A stretch of DNA of 64,000 bases from NCBI GenBank assembly GCA_963710535.1, contig CAVQAW010000003.1, forward strand, positions 558,001 to 622,000, given 5' to 3'. Position numbers and translations under genes: made by a program. The notes under the pieces are model-generated. The model saw nothing but the letters and a program-made list of their open reading frames with translations. It did no database searches and was not told the DNA's origin. The stretch is from Pelagihabitans sp963710535 (GTDB taxonomy: Bacteria; Bacteroidota; Bacteroidia; Flavobacteriales; Flavobacteriaceae). Below are positions 51,776 through 59,919 of the stretch, in pieces (the stretch's first letter is position 1; each line of letters starts with the position of its first letter).

Positions 51776-52516
51776 ATGAAATTAAGGGCAGACCACATCA
51801 TGAAATCTTACCGGGGACGCCAAGTCGTCAAAGGGATTTCCCTGGAAGTCAACCAAGGGGAAATCGTCGGTCTGCTAGGTCCGAATGGCGCCGGTAAAAC
51901 CACCTCCTTTTATATGATCGTGGGCCTGATCAAACCCAACAGCGGAACCATTCACCTGGATAACATGGAAATCACCCATTTTCCGATGTACAAAAGGGCT
52001 CAGAATGGCATTGGTTATCTGGCCCAAGAAGCCTCGGTGTTTCGGAAGCTAAGCATCGAAAAAAATATTCTTAGCGTGCTGCAGCTGACCAAGTTGAGCA
52101 AAAAAGAACAACTGATGAAGATGGAATCACTCATCGAAGAGTTCGGTTTGGGGCATATCAGGAAAAATCGCGGTGACCTGCTCTCAGGAGGCGAACGGCG
52201 CCGAACCGAAATAGCCCGCGCCCTGGCCACCGATCCAAAGTTCATCTTGCTCGACGAACCTTTTGCAGGGGTAGATCCTGTAGCGGTGGAAGACATTCAG
52301 CGCATCGTTGCCCAGCTGAAAAATAAAAATATCGGTATTCTGATCACCGACCATAATGTTCAGGAAACCCTTGCCATTACCGAACGTTCCTATCTTATGT
52401 TCGAGGGCGGAATCCTCAAATCGGGTATTCCGGAAGACCTGGCCGCAGACGAAATGGTAAGAAAGGTATATTTGGGCCAGAACTTTGAACTGCGCAAAAA
52501 GAAGTTGGATTTTTAA
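51776..52516 (+). CDS. lptB: LptB, ATPase of the LPS export system
   Basis: The protein has 246 residues from ATG 51776 (MKLRADHIMKSYRGRQVVKG). The longer frame from 51725 has no conserved residues before this. Walker A is GPNGAGKTT, the signature is LSGGERRRTEIARAL, Walker B is FILLDEPFAGVDP, and the switch region is ILITDHNVQETLAIT, all characteristic of LptB. It powers LPS transport with LptFG, which are elsewhere. The kdsD gene nearby also serves LPS. Confidence 0.92.
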   Translation: MKLRADHIMKSYRGRQVVKGISLEVNQGEIVGLLGPNGAGKTTSFYMIVGLIKPNSGTIHLDNMEITHFPMYKRAQNGIGYLAQEASVFRKLSIEKNILSVLQLTKLSKKEQLMKMESLIEEFGLGHIRKNRGDLLSGGERRRTEIARALATDPKFILLDEPFAGVDPVAVEDIQRIVAQLKNKNIGILITDHNVQETLAITERSYLMFEGGILKSGIPEDLAADEMVRKVYLGQNFELRKKKLDF

Positions 52517-52559
52517 CCCACGCGGTACTTCAAGTAGCTTTAAGTCAAATCGGGTTTTT

Positions 52560-53957
52560 CTACAGTGGCACCCAAACTACCATGAGGATCTGGATCACAA
52601 AATAACACAGGAAGGGCATCACCAGATAGCCCATTACATCCCGAGCCTGTACATTGATACCTTTGGCCATCACCGGCAAAAGGATCAAAAGATAAAAAGG
52701 CTGCAAAAGATTCGTCAAGCCTTCACCATAAGCTATGGCCATCGATGCCCTTGCCATCATCTCAGTAAGCTCGGCTGCAGGCAGACCCGTCCCTATTTGC
52801 TGCACCGCTTCGATAACGCTCGGGCCGATAACAGCGAATTCTCCGCCTCCTGAAGGAATGGCAAAGTTCACCACTCCACCCAATATATAAGCAAAGAACG
52901 GATAGCTGTCGGTCGTCGCCACCAAGGCAATCTGTTGGCCCAGAGCGGCACCCAAGCCCGTGAAGGTCATGATGCCCATGATACCTGCATAAAATGGAAA
53001 TTGAAACAAAATAGCTGAGATATTACTGCTGGCACGATGCATTGAGATACCATAGCGCATGGGTGTTTTGTGCAATACAAGTCCGAATATGATAAACACA
53101 AAGATCATGATGTTCAGATTCAGGTCGAGACCTTTGGTACCAAAGTGAAATATGATATATACCAGCCCCATTGCGGCAATGGTATATTGAAGCAACATGC
53201 TGTTGTTAAGCCGGTCAGACAAAGCCTTATAGGGATGTTTCAATCTTTCTGCCGCTTCTTTGATGCCGATTGGCGCCTTTTCCGTTCCGGGGCCCATGAG
53301 ATCAATAAGGTCCGTTCCAACGTTATTTTTAGGGGCAAGCCAATACATCAGCAACGGCCCAAAGAGCAACATCACCCCCATCATACATATATTGAGCAGG
53401 GAACCCAAGGTCACGGAGGTGGGGATGGTGGCTGTCAATAGTCCGTTCTGGATCATGAAATTTTTATCGGTATTCAAGAGCAACGGAATGGAACTCGACA
53501 TGCCGGTCACCCAACTAATACTTGAAAAATAAGTGCATGCGATCAGATAATTGTAGTTCACTCCACGGATCCGCAAAGCCAATTCACGGGCCAATACGCC
53601 GGCAATGACGACCCAACCCCAACTGACCATTGACAACAGGAATCCGACCAGGACCACAAAGGCATAAACTTGTTTTGGTCGTTTGATGTAGCCTGCCAGC
53701 CGATCGATTCCCTTTTCCACCACATCTGAAAGGGCAATGCTGTAGCCGGTCACGATCAAAAGCACCATTTGCATCCCGAACTCGAGCAGGGTCCAAAAAC
53801 CATCGTACCATGACCGGATGATCTTTAAAGGTCCCACCCCCAACCAAAAAAAGGCGAGCAACCCGGTGAACAAGGTGAGCACCAATGCAAAAACAAAAGC
53901 GTCGGGCATGTTCCTTTTAAAGAAATCGGTAAATTTTTCCCCTAATTTCGAAAGCAT
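52560..53957 (-). CDS. Short-chain fatty acid transporter, AtoE family
   Basis: The 465-residue protein has about twelve membrane helices. It begins LGEKFTDFFKRNMPDAFVFA with GYSIALSDVVEKGIDRLA and has the family pattern SWGWVVIAGVLARELALRI and PSGGGEFAVIGPSVIEA. AtoE-family carriers import short-chain fatty acids. No catabolic partner genes are adjacent, so the substrate is inferred from family only. Confidence 0.87.
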   Translation of the reverse strand: MLSKLGEKFTDFFKRNMPDAFVFALVLTLFTGLLAFFWLGVGPLKIIRSWYDGFWTLLEFGMQMVLLIVTGYSIALSDVVEKGIDRLAGYIKRPKQVYAFVVLVGFLLSMVSWGWVVIAGVLARELALRIRGVNYNYLIACTYFSSISWVTGMSSSIPLLLNTDKNFMIQNGLLTATIPTSVTLGSLLNICMMGVMLLFGPLLMYWLAPKNNVGTDLIDLMGPGTEKAPIGIKEAAERLKHPYKALSDRLNNSMLLQYTIAAMGLVYIIFHFGTKGLDLNLNIMIFVFIIFGLVLHKTPMRYGISMHRASSNISAILFQFPFYAGIMGIMTFTGLGAALGQQIALVATTDSYPFFAYILGGVVNFAIPSGGGEFAVIGPSVIEAVQQIGTGLPAAELTEMMARASMAIAYGEGLTNLLQPFYLLILLPVMAKGINVQARDVMGYLVMPFLCYFVIQILMVVWVPL

Positions 53958-53981
53958 TTAAAAAAATATAAGATTTTGGGC

Positions 53982-54743
53982 TTACCGCTTTGGCTTCCCG
54001 TTCAAACCGTCCAAAAAAGAACTGATCAAATAAAAGCCAATGATGGCTGGTACGGCCAAATAGCGCAAGGTGAGCAATAAAACCAAACTTACGATGATAA
54101 AAGTGTAGCGAAGCGCATTGTCCTTAAAACTCCAGTTCTTGAATTTAAGTGCAAACAGTTTAATATTGGAATTCAAGAGGAATGCACTCAACAAGGTCGT
54201 GCCAATCAAAAACCATTGGTTCAGGATAATGCCGTTGAGCACCTCGTTCTGATGATGCATCAATATCAATGGAAAGGATAAAATCAACAATGCATTCGCC
54301 GGAGTGGGCAACCCTGTAAAGGAACTGGCCTGATTTTCATCGATGTTGAATTTTGCCAGTCGATAGGCCGAGGCCAAGGTAATCAAGAAGCCCATGAAGG
54401 GCAGAAATCTAATGCCATCGGCACTGCCGAAAACCGATGCTGCATTCGCTGCAGAAAAATCGAGGTTCCAACCCCCGCTCATCGACATGCCCAGAAGCTG
54501 AAACATGACGATTCCCGGCACCAAACCACTGGTAATCATGTCGGCCAAAGAATCGAGCTGCACGCCCAGATCGCTCTGCACTTTCAATAAACGCGCCGCC
54601 AAACCATCAAAAAAATCGAAGAAGATACCCAGAAAAACAAATATCGCCGCCAACTCCAACTGGTTCAGTACGGCGAAGACCGTCGCGATACAACCACACA
54701 TAATGTTCAAGAGCGTAATGAGGTTGGGTATATGGGCCTTCAT
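53982..54743 (-). CDS. pssA: CDP-diacylglycerol--serine O-phosphatidyltransferase
   Basis: The protein has 253 residues from ATG 54743 (MKAHIPNLITLLNIMCGCIA). The frame to 54794 adds an unconserved leader. The CDP-alcohol phosphotransferase motif D-G-x2-A-R-x8-G-x3-D-x3-D is exact in DGLAARLLKVQSDLGVQLDS, with the final AD. About eight membrane helices. It makes phosphatidylserine for phosphatidylethanolamine in the inner membrane. It lies 24 bp upstream of the AtoE gene in the same direction. Confidence 0.92.
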   Translation of the reverse strand: MKAHIPNLITLLNIMCGCIATVFAVLNQLELAAIFVFLGIFFDFFDGLAARLLKVQSDLGVQLDSLADMITSGLVPGIVMFQLLGMSMSGGWNLDFSAANAASVFGSADGIRFLPFMGFLITLASAYRLAKFNIDENQASSFTGLPTPANALLILSFPLILMHHQNEVLNGIILNQWFLIGTTLLSAFLLNSNIKLFALKFKNWSFKDNALRYTFIIVSLVLLLTLRYLAVPAIIGFYLISSFLDGLNGKPKR

Positions 54744-54842
54744 TTGGAGGTGGTTTGGGTAAAAATAACACAATTTTTGATCTAGAGGTTTCATCCACTA
54801 TTTTATTCGGATATTTGCCAAACTTTTAAAACTGCCCACAAA

Positions 54843-56048
54843 ATGCGTTGTGCAAAATTTGTCGTGCTGCTCTTGATTTTCCTCAGCGAAAGGGCGCTTT
54901 GCCAGCAGATCGAATTATCACCCGCCGCCCAGGTAAGCATCCTTACCGTGGGTACGGCAGACGAATTGTATGCCAAATTCGGACATAGTGCGATTCGGGT
55001 GCAAGATCCGACATTGGGATTGGATGTGGTATATAATTACGGCCTGTTCGATTTTTCAGACCCTAACTTCTATACCAAATTCACCCGAGGAAAGCTCGAT
55101 TATAGGTTGGGCCGACAGCAGTTCGATGCGTTTCTGTACGGATACGAGCTTGAGAACCGTTGGGTGAAAGAGCAGGTTCTTGACCTTTCTTTACAAGAGC
55201 GCGAATCGCTCTTACAGTTTCTTGAAAATAACCATTTGCCCGAGAACCGATATTATAAATACGACTTTTTGTTCGACAATTGTTCCACCCGTGTGCCCGA
55301 TGCTCTTCAAAAAGTGCTGGGGGCCAATTTGAAGTTCAATGATAAACATCTTTCAGACCACTATACTTTTCGGCAGCTGATCCACCAAAATCTTGAGCTG
55401 AATTCATGGTCTAATTTTGGTATTGACCTCGCCCTTGGGGCGGTTATCGACAAAAAAGCCACGCCATGGCAACATTTGTTCCTCCCGATCTATGTCTTTA
55501 AACAATTGCCCCATACCACCCTCCATGGCCATCCTTTGGTCTCCGTTGAACGCACCCTTTTCGAAGAACGCCCTGTGGAGCGCACTTCGAATTTGTTGGC
55601 AACGCCCATATTCTGGCTTTCGCTGCTATTGCTTTTTGTTATCGTCATCACTTATCTCGATCACAAAAACAAAAGCAGGGCCCGTTGGCTCGATTTTATG
55701 CTTTTTTTGGTGACCGGTGCCGCCGGACTCCTGATACTCTTTCTTTGGTGGGGCACCGACCATACCGCCACGGCCAACAATTTCAATGCCCTTTGGGCCT
55801 TTGCGCCCAACCTGTTCGTGGCATTTTACGTATTGCGTAAAAATAGCCTACCTCCATGGTTCAAGTACTATCTGATAACAGTTTTGGGATTGTTGGTCCT
55901 AACGCTGATGCTTTGGGTCTTTGCCGTTCAATCGTTCTCGCCCCTGATCGGTTTTGTCTTACTGGCCCTCGCCCTTCGATACGGTTACTTGTTAAAAGGC
56001 CGTTTTTACGGGGACTTGATCGCAAATCCGGAAAAAGAAGTTCCCTAG
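54843..56048 (+). CDS. DUF4105 membrane protein
   Basis: The 401-residue protein has a signal peptide (ending near LCQ-Q). An extracytoplasmic DUF4105 domain (about 25-180) has LTVGTADELYAKFGHSAIRV, FTRGKLDYRLG and YDFLFDNCSTRVPDAL with the conserved D-N-C. Several membrane helices follow from residue 250. The D-N-C-S/T and H-S motifs recall a cysteine-peptidase-type or lipid-related active site, but no function is established. It is divergent from pssA. Confidence 0.85.
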   Translation: MRCAKFVVLLLIFLSERALCQQIELSPAAQVSILTVGTADELYAKFGHSAIRVQDPTLGLDVVYNYGLFDFSDPNFYTKFTRGKLDYRLGRQQFDAFLYGYELENRWVKEQVLDLSLQERESLLQFLENNHLPENRYYKYDFLFDNCSTRVPDALQKVLGANLKFNDKHLSDHYTFRQLIHQNLELNSWSNFGIDLALGAVIDKKATPWQHLFLPIYVFKQLPHTTLHGHPLVSVERTLFEERPVERTSNLLATPIFWLSLLLLFVIVITYLDHKNKSRARWLDFMLFLVTGAAGLLILFLWWGTDHTATANNFNALWAFAPNLFVAFYVLRKNSLPPWFKYYLITVLGLLVLTLMLWVFAVQSFSPLIGFVLLALALRYGYLLKGRFYGDLIANPEKEVP

Positions 56049-56087
56049 ACAGGCCCTTCCTACATAAATACTTTTTATAGAAAATAA

Positions 56088-57968
56088 ATGAACCTACTCA
56101 CCGTAGAAAATATCTCAAAGTCTTTTGGCGAACTGGTACTGTTCGAAGGGCTTTCCTTTGGCATCAACAAAGATCAAAAAATTGCCCTGATCGCGAAAAA
56201 CGGTACGGGCAAGACCTCCATTTTGAATATAATGTCGGGTCTTGATGCCCCCGATACCGGAAAAGTGAATTACCGTAAGGGCTTACGGGTATCTTTTTTG
56301 GAACAGGAGCCCGATCTAGACCCGAAATTGACCGTGGAAGAAACGATATTTGCCTCCGACAATGAAGTACTGCAGGTTATTTTGCGCTACGAACATGCCT
56401 TGGAGCATCCCGAAGATGAAGATGCCTACCAACATGCTTTCGAGGCCATGGAACGTTTCGATGCATGGGATTTTGAAACCCAGTACAAGCAGATACTTTT
56501 CAAGCTTAAATTGGAAGACCTTCATCAGCGGGTTGAGGTGTTATCCGGAGGCCAAAAAAAACGATTGGCACTGGCCAATGCGCTGATCAACCGACCCGAT
56601 CTTCTGATCCTCGATGAGCCGACCAACCATCTCGACCTTGAGATGATCGAATGGCTTGAACAATATTTTGCCAAGGAGAACATCACTTTGTTCATGGTCA
56701 CCCACGACCGCTATTTTTTGGAACGGGTTTGCAACGAAATCATAGAATTGGACAATGGCACCCTATATCCCTACAAAGGAAATTACTCGTACTATCTTGA
56801 AAAAAAGGAAGCCCGTTTAGAACAGGAGGCCACCGAACAACATAAATCGAAGCAGCTCTTCAAAAAAGAATTGGATTGGATGCGAAGGCAACCCAAAGCC
56901 CGGACCACCAAGTCGAAATCGCGCATCGATGATTTTCAAACCATTAAAGAAAAGGCCGGACAACGCAGAAAAGAACATGAAGTTCAGCTCGAAATCAACA
57001 TGGAGCGCGTGGGCAGCAAAATATTGGAACTGCATAAATTGGTCAAATCCTTTCCTGGGAAACCCATCTTGAACAAGTTCGATTATACATTCAACAAAGG
57101 CGAACGTATCGGTGTTATCGGAAAGAACGGTACGGGCAAAACCACTTTTTTGAACCTGATGACCGGTATCGACAAGCCGGATGGCGGTAAGATAGTGGTT
57201 GGGGATACCACCAGATTTGGCTACTATACCCAAAAAGGCATAGAAATTAAGCCCGGCCAGAAAGTCATAGACGTGATACGGGAGTTCGGTGATTATATAC
57301 CTTTGATGAAAGGCCGGCAGATTTCGGCCTCACAATTATTGGAGCGTTTCTTGTTCGACCGTAAAAAACAATACGATTACGTCGAGAAACTGAGCGGTGG
57401 GGAGCGAAAACGGCTTTATTTGTGCACCGTGTTGATCCAAAATCCCAATTTTTTGATTTTGGACGAACCTACCAACGATCTTGATATCGTTACCCTGAAC
57501 GTGTTGGAAAGTTTTTTGTTGGATTTTCCGGGTTGTCTGGTGGTGGTATCCCACGACCGATATTTCATGGATAAAATAGTGGATCACCTTTTCGTATTCC
57601 GGGGGGACGCCGTGATAGAGGATTTTCCAGGAAATTATTCCGATTTTCGCGCCTATGAAGACAGTGCTTTGATCGAAAGTCGGGCCGAAAAGGATGCGAA
57701 TACAGACAACGGAACGACCAAGAACAGCTGGAGGGCCGAAGACAGTTCGGTAAAGCTTTCATACCTCGAACAGAAAGAGCACAAACAACTGGAGAAAGAG
57801 ATCCAAAAACTCGAATTGCAAAAGGAACAGTTACAACAAAAATTCGTCCAAGGCAACTTATCGGGAGAGGATATCGATAAATTGTCTATCGCCTTGAAAC
57901 AGCTGACCGACTCCTTGGAAGCCAAGACCGAACGCTGGTTCGAACTATCAAGCTTATTGGAAGGTTGA
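56088..57968 (+). CDS. ABC-F family ATPase (Uup/EttA-like)
   Basis: The 626-residue protein has two ABC domains and no membrane helices. The first has Walker A AKNGTGKTS, LSGGQKKRLALANALI and LLILDEPTNHLD. The second has GKNGTGKTT, LSGGERKRLYLC and LILDEPTNDLD. A charged linker (WMRRQPKARTTKSKSRIDDF) separates the halves, and a C-terminal coiled coil (about 555-620) follows, as in Uup. ABC-F proteins act on ribosomes or on DNA-transposition intermediates; which applies cannot be told. Confidence 0.93.
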   Translation: MNLLTVENISKSFGELVLFEGLSFGINKDQKIALIAKNGTGKTSILNIMSGLDAPDTGKVNYRKGLRVSFLEQEPDLDPKLTVEETIFASDNEVLQVILRYEHALEHPEDEDAYQHAFEAMERFDAWDFETQYKQILFKLKLEDLHQRVEVLSGGQKKRLALANALINRPDLLILDEPTNHLDLEMIEWLEQYFAKENITLFMVTHDRYFLERVCNEIIELDNGTLYPYKGNYSYYLEKKEARLEQEATEQHKSKQLFKKELDWMRRQPKARTTKSKSRIDDFQTIKEKAGQRRKEHEVQLEINMERVGSKILELHKLVKSFPGKPILNKFDYTFNKGERIGVIGKNGTGKTTFLNLMTGIDKPDGGKIVVGDTTRFGYYTQKGIEIKPGQKVIDVIREFGDYIPLMKGRQISASQLLERFLFDRKKQYDYVEKLSGGERKRLYLCTVLIQNPNFLILDEPTNDLDIVTLNVLESFLLDFPGCLVVVSHDRYFMDKIVDHLFVFRGDAVIEDFPGNYSDFRAYEDSALIESRAEKDANTDNGTTKNSWRAEDSSVKLSYLEQKEHKQLEKEIQKLELQKEQLQQKFVQGNLSGEDIDKLSIALKQLTDSLEAKTERWFELSSLLEG

Positions 57969-58041
57969 TCATGAACTTCTCGGTGCCCCTTTTTGCTACA
58001 AATCAAATCATCCGACATAGCTAGGTACCCAACCAAGAAAA

Positions 58042-58533
58042 ATGCAAAATTTGTTCGAATATTTGAAATTTATTGCCGGATCGAGCAATCATCATGGCGT
58101 GCACTCCCCCTTTGTTTACAATTATGTTACCGAATGTCTCTATAAAAAGCCAAGGTTGCATCGCAATCACATGCGGGATGTACTTTTGAAGAGCATCGGT
58201 TATTTTACGGCAACCCGTATTTTGATCCTTGGGGAGCAAAATACATTGGCAAGCCAGATCCGTTCCCAATTTCCGAACCTGCATTTTGGGGAGCCGCCTT
58301 ACGACCTCATTGTTGCCCAAAAAGGCAAAATCGAAAACCTTTGGCCAATTCTCGAAGATTGTGACAAGCTCCATAACGACACCTTAATTTTGGTCGATGT
58401 CCCCTATAAAGATGCGTCCTGGGAACAACTGAAAGCACAGCCCATGGTGAGGGTAACCTTGGATCTCTTTTATTGCGGTGTCGTCTTCCTGCGCAAAGAA
58501 CAAGCCAAGGAACATTTTAAGATTCGGATATAA
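58042..58533 (+). CDS. Shortened SAM-methyltransferase-like protein
   Basis: The 163-residue protein begins LFEYLKFIAGSSNHHGVHSPFVYNYVT, a start typical of a flavobacterial O-methyltransferase-like family of about 250 residues, and ends with that family's LDLFYCGVVFLRKEQAKEHF. The middle is too short: the SAM-binding glycine motif (E-x-G-x-G) and the following strand appear reduced to ILILGEQNTLASQIRSQF. It is probably a decayed or repurposed member. The frame itself is intact. It follows the ABC-F gene by 73 bp. Confidence 0.65.
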   Translation: MQNLFEYLKFIAGSSNHHGVHSPFVYNYVTECLYKKPRLHRNHMRDVLLKSIGYFTATRILILGEQNTLASQIRSQFPNLHFGEPPYDLIVAQKGKIENLWPILEDCDKLHNDTLILVDVPYKDASWEQLKAQPMVRVTLDLFYCGVVFLRKEQAKEHFKIRI

Positions 58534-58565
58534 ACCCTTATTTTTAGGCCACAATTCAGCATGGC

Positions 58566-58706
58566 ATGGATAATACCATCTACATCGTCTTAGGCGGGGT
58601 CTTTTTGGTGTACCTTTTTCTCTCTATGACAAATAGGAGCAAATCGAAAAAGCGAAGTTCGAAAAGATTCATGGGGGACTATAAACGAAGGGATGAAAAG
58701 AAATAG
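58566..58706 (+). CDS. Small single-span membrane protein (46 aa)
   Basis: The 46-codon frame starts MDNTIYIVLGGVFLVYLFLS, one membrane helix, followed by a very basic tail (NRSKSKKRSSKRFM, then YKRRDEKK). It has the inside-positive pattern of a real small membrane protein. It stands between the shortened methyltransferase gene and the adenosyltransferase gene. I do not know a function. Confidence 0.6.
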   Translation: MDNTIYIVLGGVFLVYLFLSMTNRSKSKKRSSKRFMGDYKRRDEKK

Positions 58707-58789
58707 GAAGCAAGGATACCTCATGAATACCAATTTAAATCGTTCTTGAGGCGAAAGTCGATAATCCCTTAAACCCCATAGGCAACTTC

Positions 58790-59368
58790 ATGAAAATTTA
58801 CACCAAAACAGGCGACAAAGGCATTACCTCCCTATTTGGGGGCACGCGGGTCCCCAAGCACCACATCAGAATCAACAGCTATGGCACTGTCGACGAACTT
58901 AACTCCTGGTTGGGATTGATTCGCGACCAACCCATAGATGGGCACAGCAAGGCCATCTTGCAATCGATTCAGGAAAAATTATTCACCGTGGGCGCCATCC
59001 TGGCCACAGAACCCGAAAAGGCATTGCTGAAAAACGGCAAGCGCCGACTGAATATTCCTTTGATTGTTGATGCCGATGTGGAACTTTTGGAAGTAGAAAT
59101 GGATGCGATGGATCAAAACCTGCCGCAAATGACCCATTTTATCTTGCCAGGGGGTCATCCAACGGTGTCATACTGTCATATTGCCCGTACGGTATGTCGA
59201 AGGGCTGAGCGCATGGCCACCCTGCTTCATGAGCATGAACCTTTCGACGACAAGGTATTGTGCTATATGAACCGTCTTTCCGATTATCTCTTTATTCTGG
59301 CCCGCAAGCTAACGAACGACCTGAAAGTCGTGGAAATCAAATGGATTCCGAAGAATAAAGGCGAATAA
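58790..59368 (+). CDS. PduO-type ATP:cob(I)alamin adenosyltransferase
   Basis: The 192-residue protein opens KIYTKTGDKGITSLFGGTRV, the ATP-binding motif of the PduO family, and has INSYGTVDELNSWLGLI and CRRAERMATLL helices. It transfers the adenosyl group of ATP to cobalamin to make adenosylcobalamin. This cofactor is used by methylmalonyl-CoA mutase and by the CarH-like regulator at 29363. Whether this gene supplies the regulator is inference. Confidence 0.92.
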   Translation: MKIYTKTGDKGITSLFGGTRVPKHHIRINSYGTVDELNSWLGLIRDQPIDGHSKAILQSIQEKLFTVGAILATEPEKALLKNGKRRLNIPLIVDADVELLEVEMDAMDQNLPQMTHFILPGGHPTVSYCHIARTVCRRAERMATLLHEHEPFDDKVLCYMNRLSDYLFILARKLTNDLKVVEIKWIPKNKGE

Positions 59369-59445
59369 ATTTGTTATTTATCCGTTAATACAATATACTG
59401 GCAAAATGATTGTTGATAAATAAATCAAAATAGTCGAGAAAAAAC

Positions 59446-59475
59446 TTGACATTTTGCCATTAAAAATTAGTTTTG
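59446..59475 (+). promoter_or_regulatory. Promoter of the DUF2795 gene
   Basis: TTG (59446-59448) and TAGTTTTG (59468-59475) are separated by 19 bp, the usual Bacteroidetes -33/-7 layout. The ATG follows at 59503. Confidence 0.65.
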
Positions 59476-59502
59476 CAAAAATTTTAAAACCAAAGCCCAC
59501 AT

Positions 59503-59727
59503 ATGTACTGGACATTAGAATTGGCATCCTACTTGAGCGATGCCCCTTGGCCCGCGACGAAAGATGAATTGATAGATTACTCCATCAGAACAGGCGCGCC
59601 TTTGGAAGTTGTCGAAAACCTTCAATCCATGGAAGAGGAAGGTGGTGAAATTTATGAGTCCATCGAAGAAATTTGGCCAGACTACCCTACTGAAGAAGAT
59701 TACCTCTGGAACGAGGACGAATATTAA
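59503..59727 (+). CDS. DUF2795 small acidic protein
   Basis: The 74-residue protein reads MYWTLELASYLSDAPWPATK and continues DELIDYSIRTGAPLEVVENL before a very acidic C-terminus (EEEGGEIYESIEEIWPDYPT). The LASYLSDAPWPATKDELI pattern is the DUF2795 core, seen as a conserved stand-alone small protein in flavobacteria. Function is unknown. It has a good promoter and its own terminator. Confidence 0.85.
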   Translation: MYWTLELASYLSDAPWPATKDELIDYSIRTGAPLEVVENLQSMEEEGGEIYESIEEIWPDYPTEEDYLWNEDEY

Positions 59728-59748
59728 TAAGATTAACTTAATTGCAAC

Positions 59749-59778
59749 AAAAAAGTCTCCATGGAGGCTTTTTTTTTA
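59749..59778 (+). terminator. Intrinsic terminator after the DUF2795 gene
   Basis: AAAAGTCTCC (59751-59760) pairs with GGAGGCTTTT (59763-59772), with a 2-nt loop opening and one G-T wobble, followed by a run of T. The 140 bp from here to secA hold no gene. Confidence 0.78.
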
Positions 59779-59919
59779 TGTAATTTTGACAGTTGAAATG
59801 GCAGTAATCCATAGAATTGGAAACTGGAACGGCTTTTGCCCTATCTGACGCACAAGAAGCCCATAACATTCACCTAGACCCGATTCACACCGGGTTACAT
59901 CTTAAACAGCATCATCATT

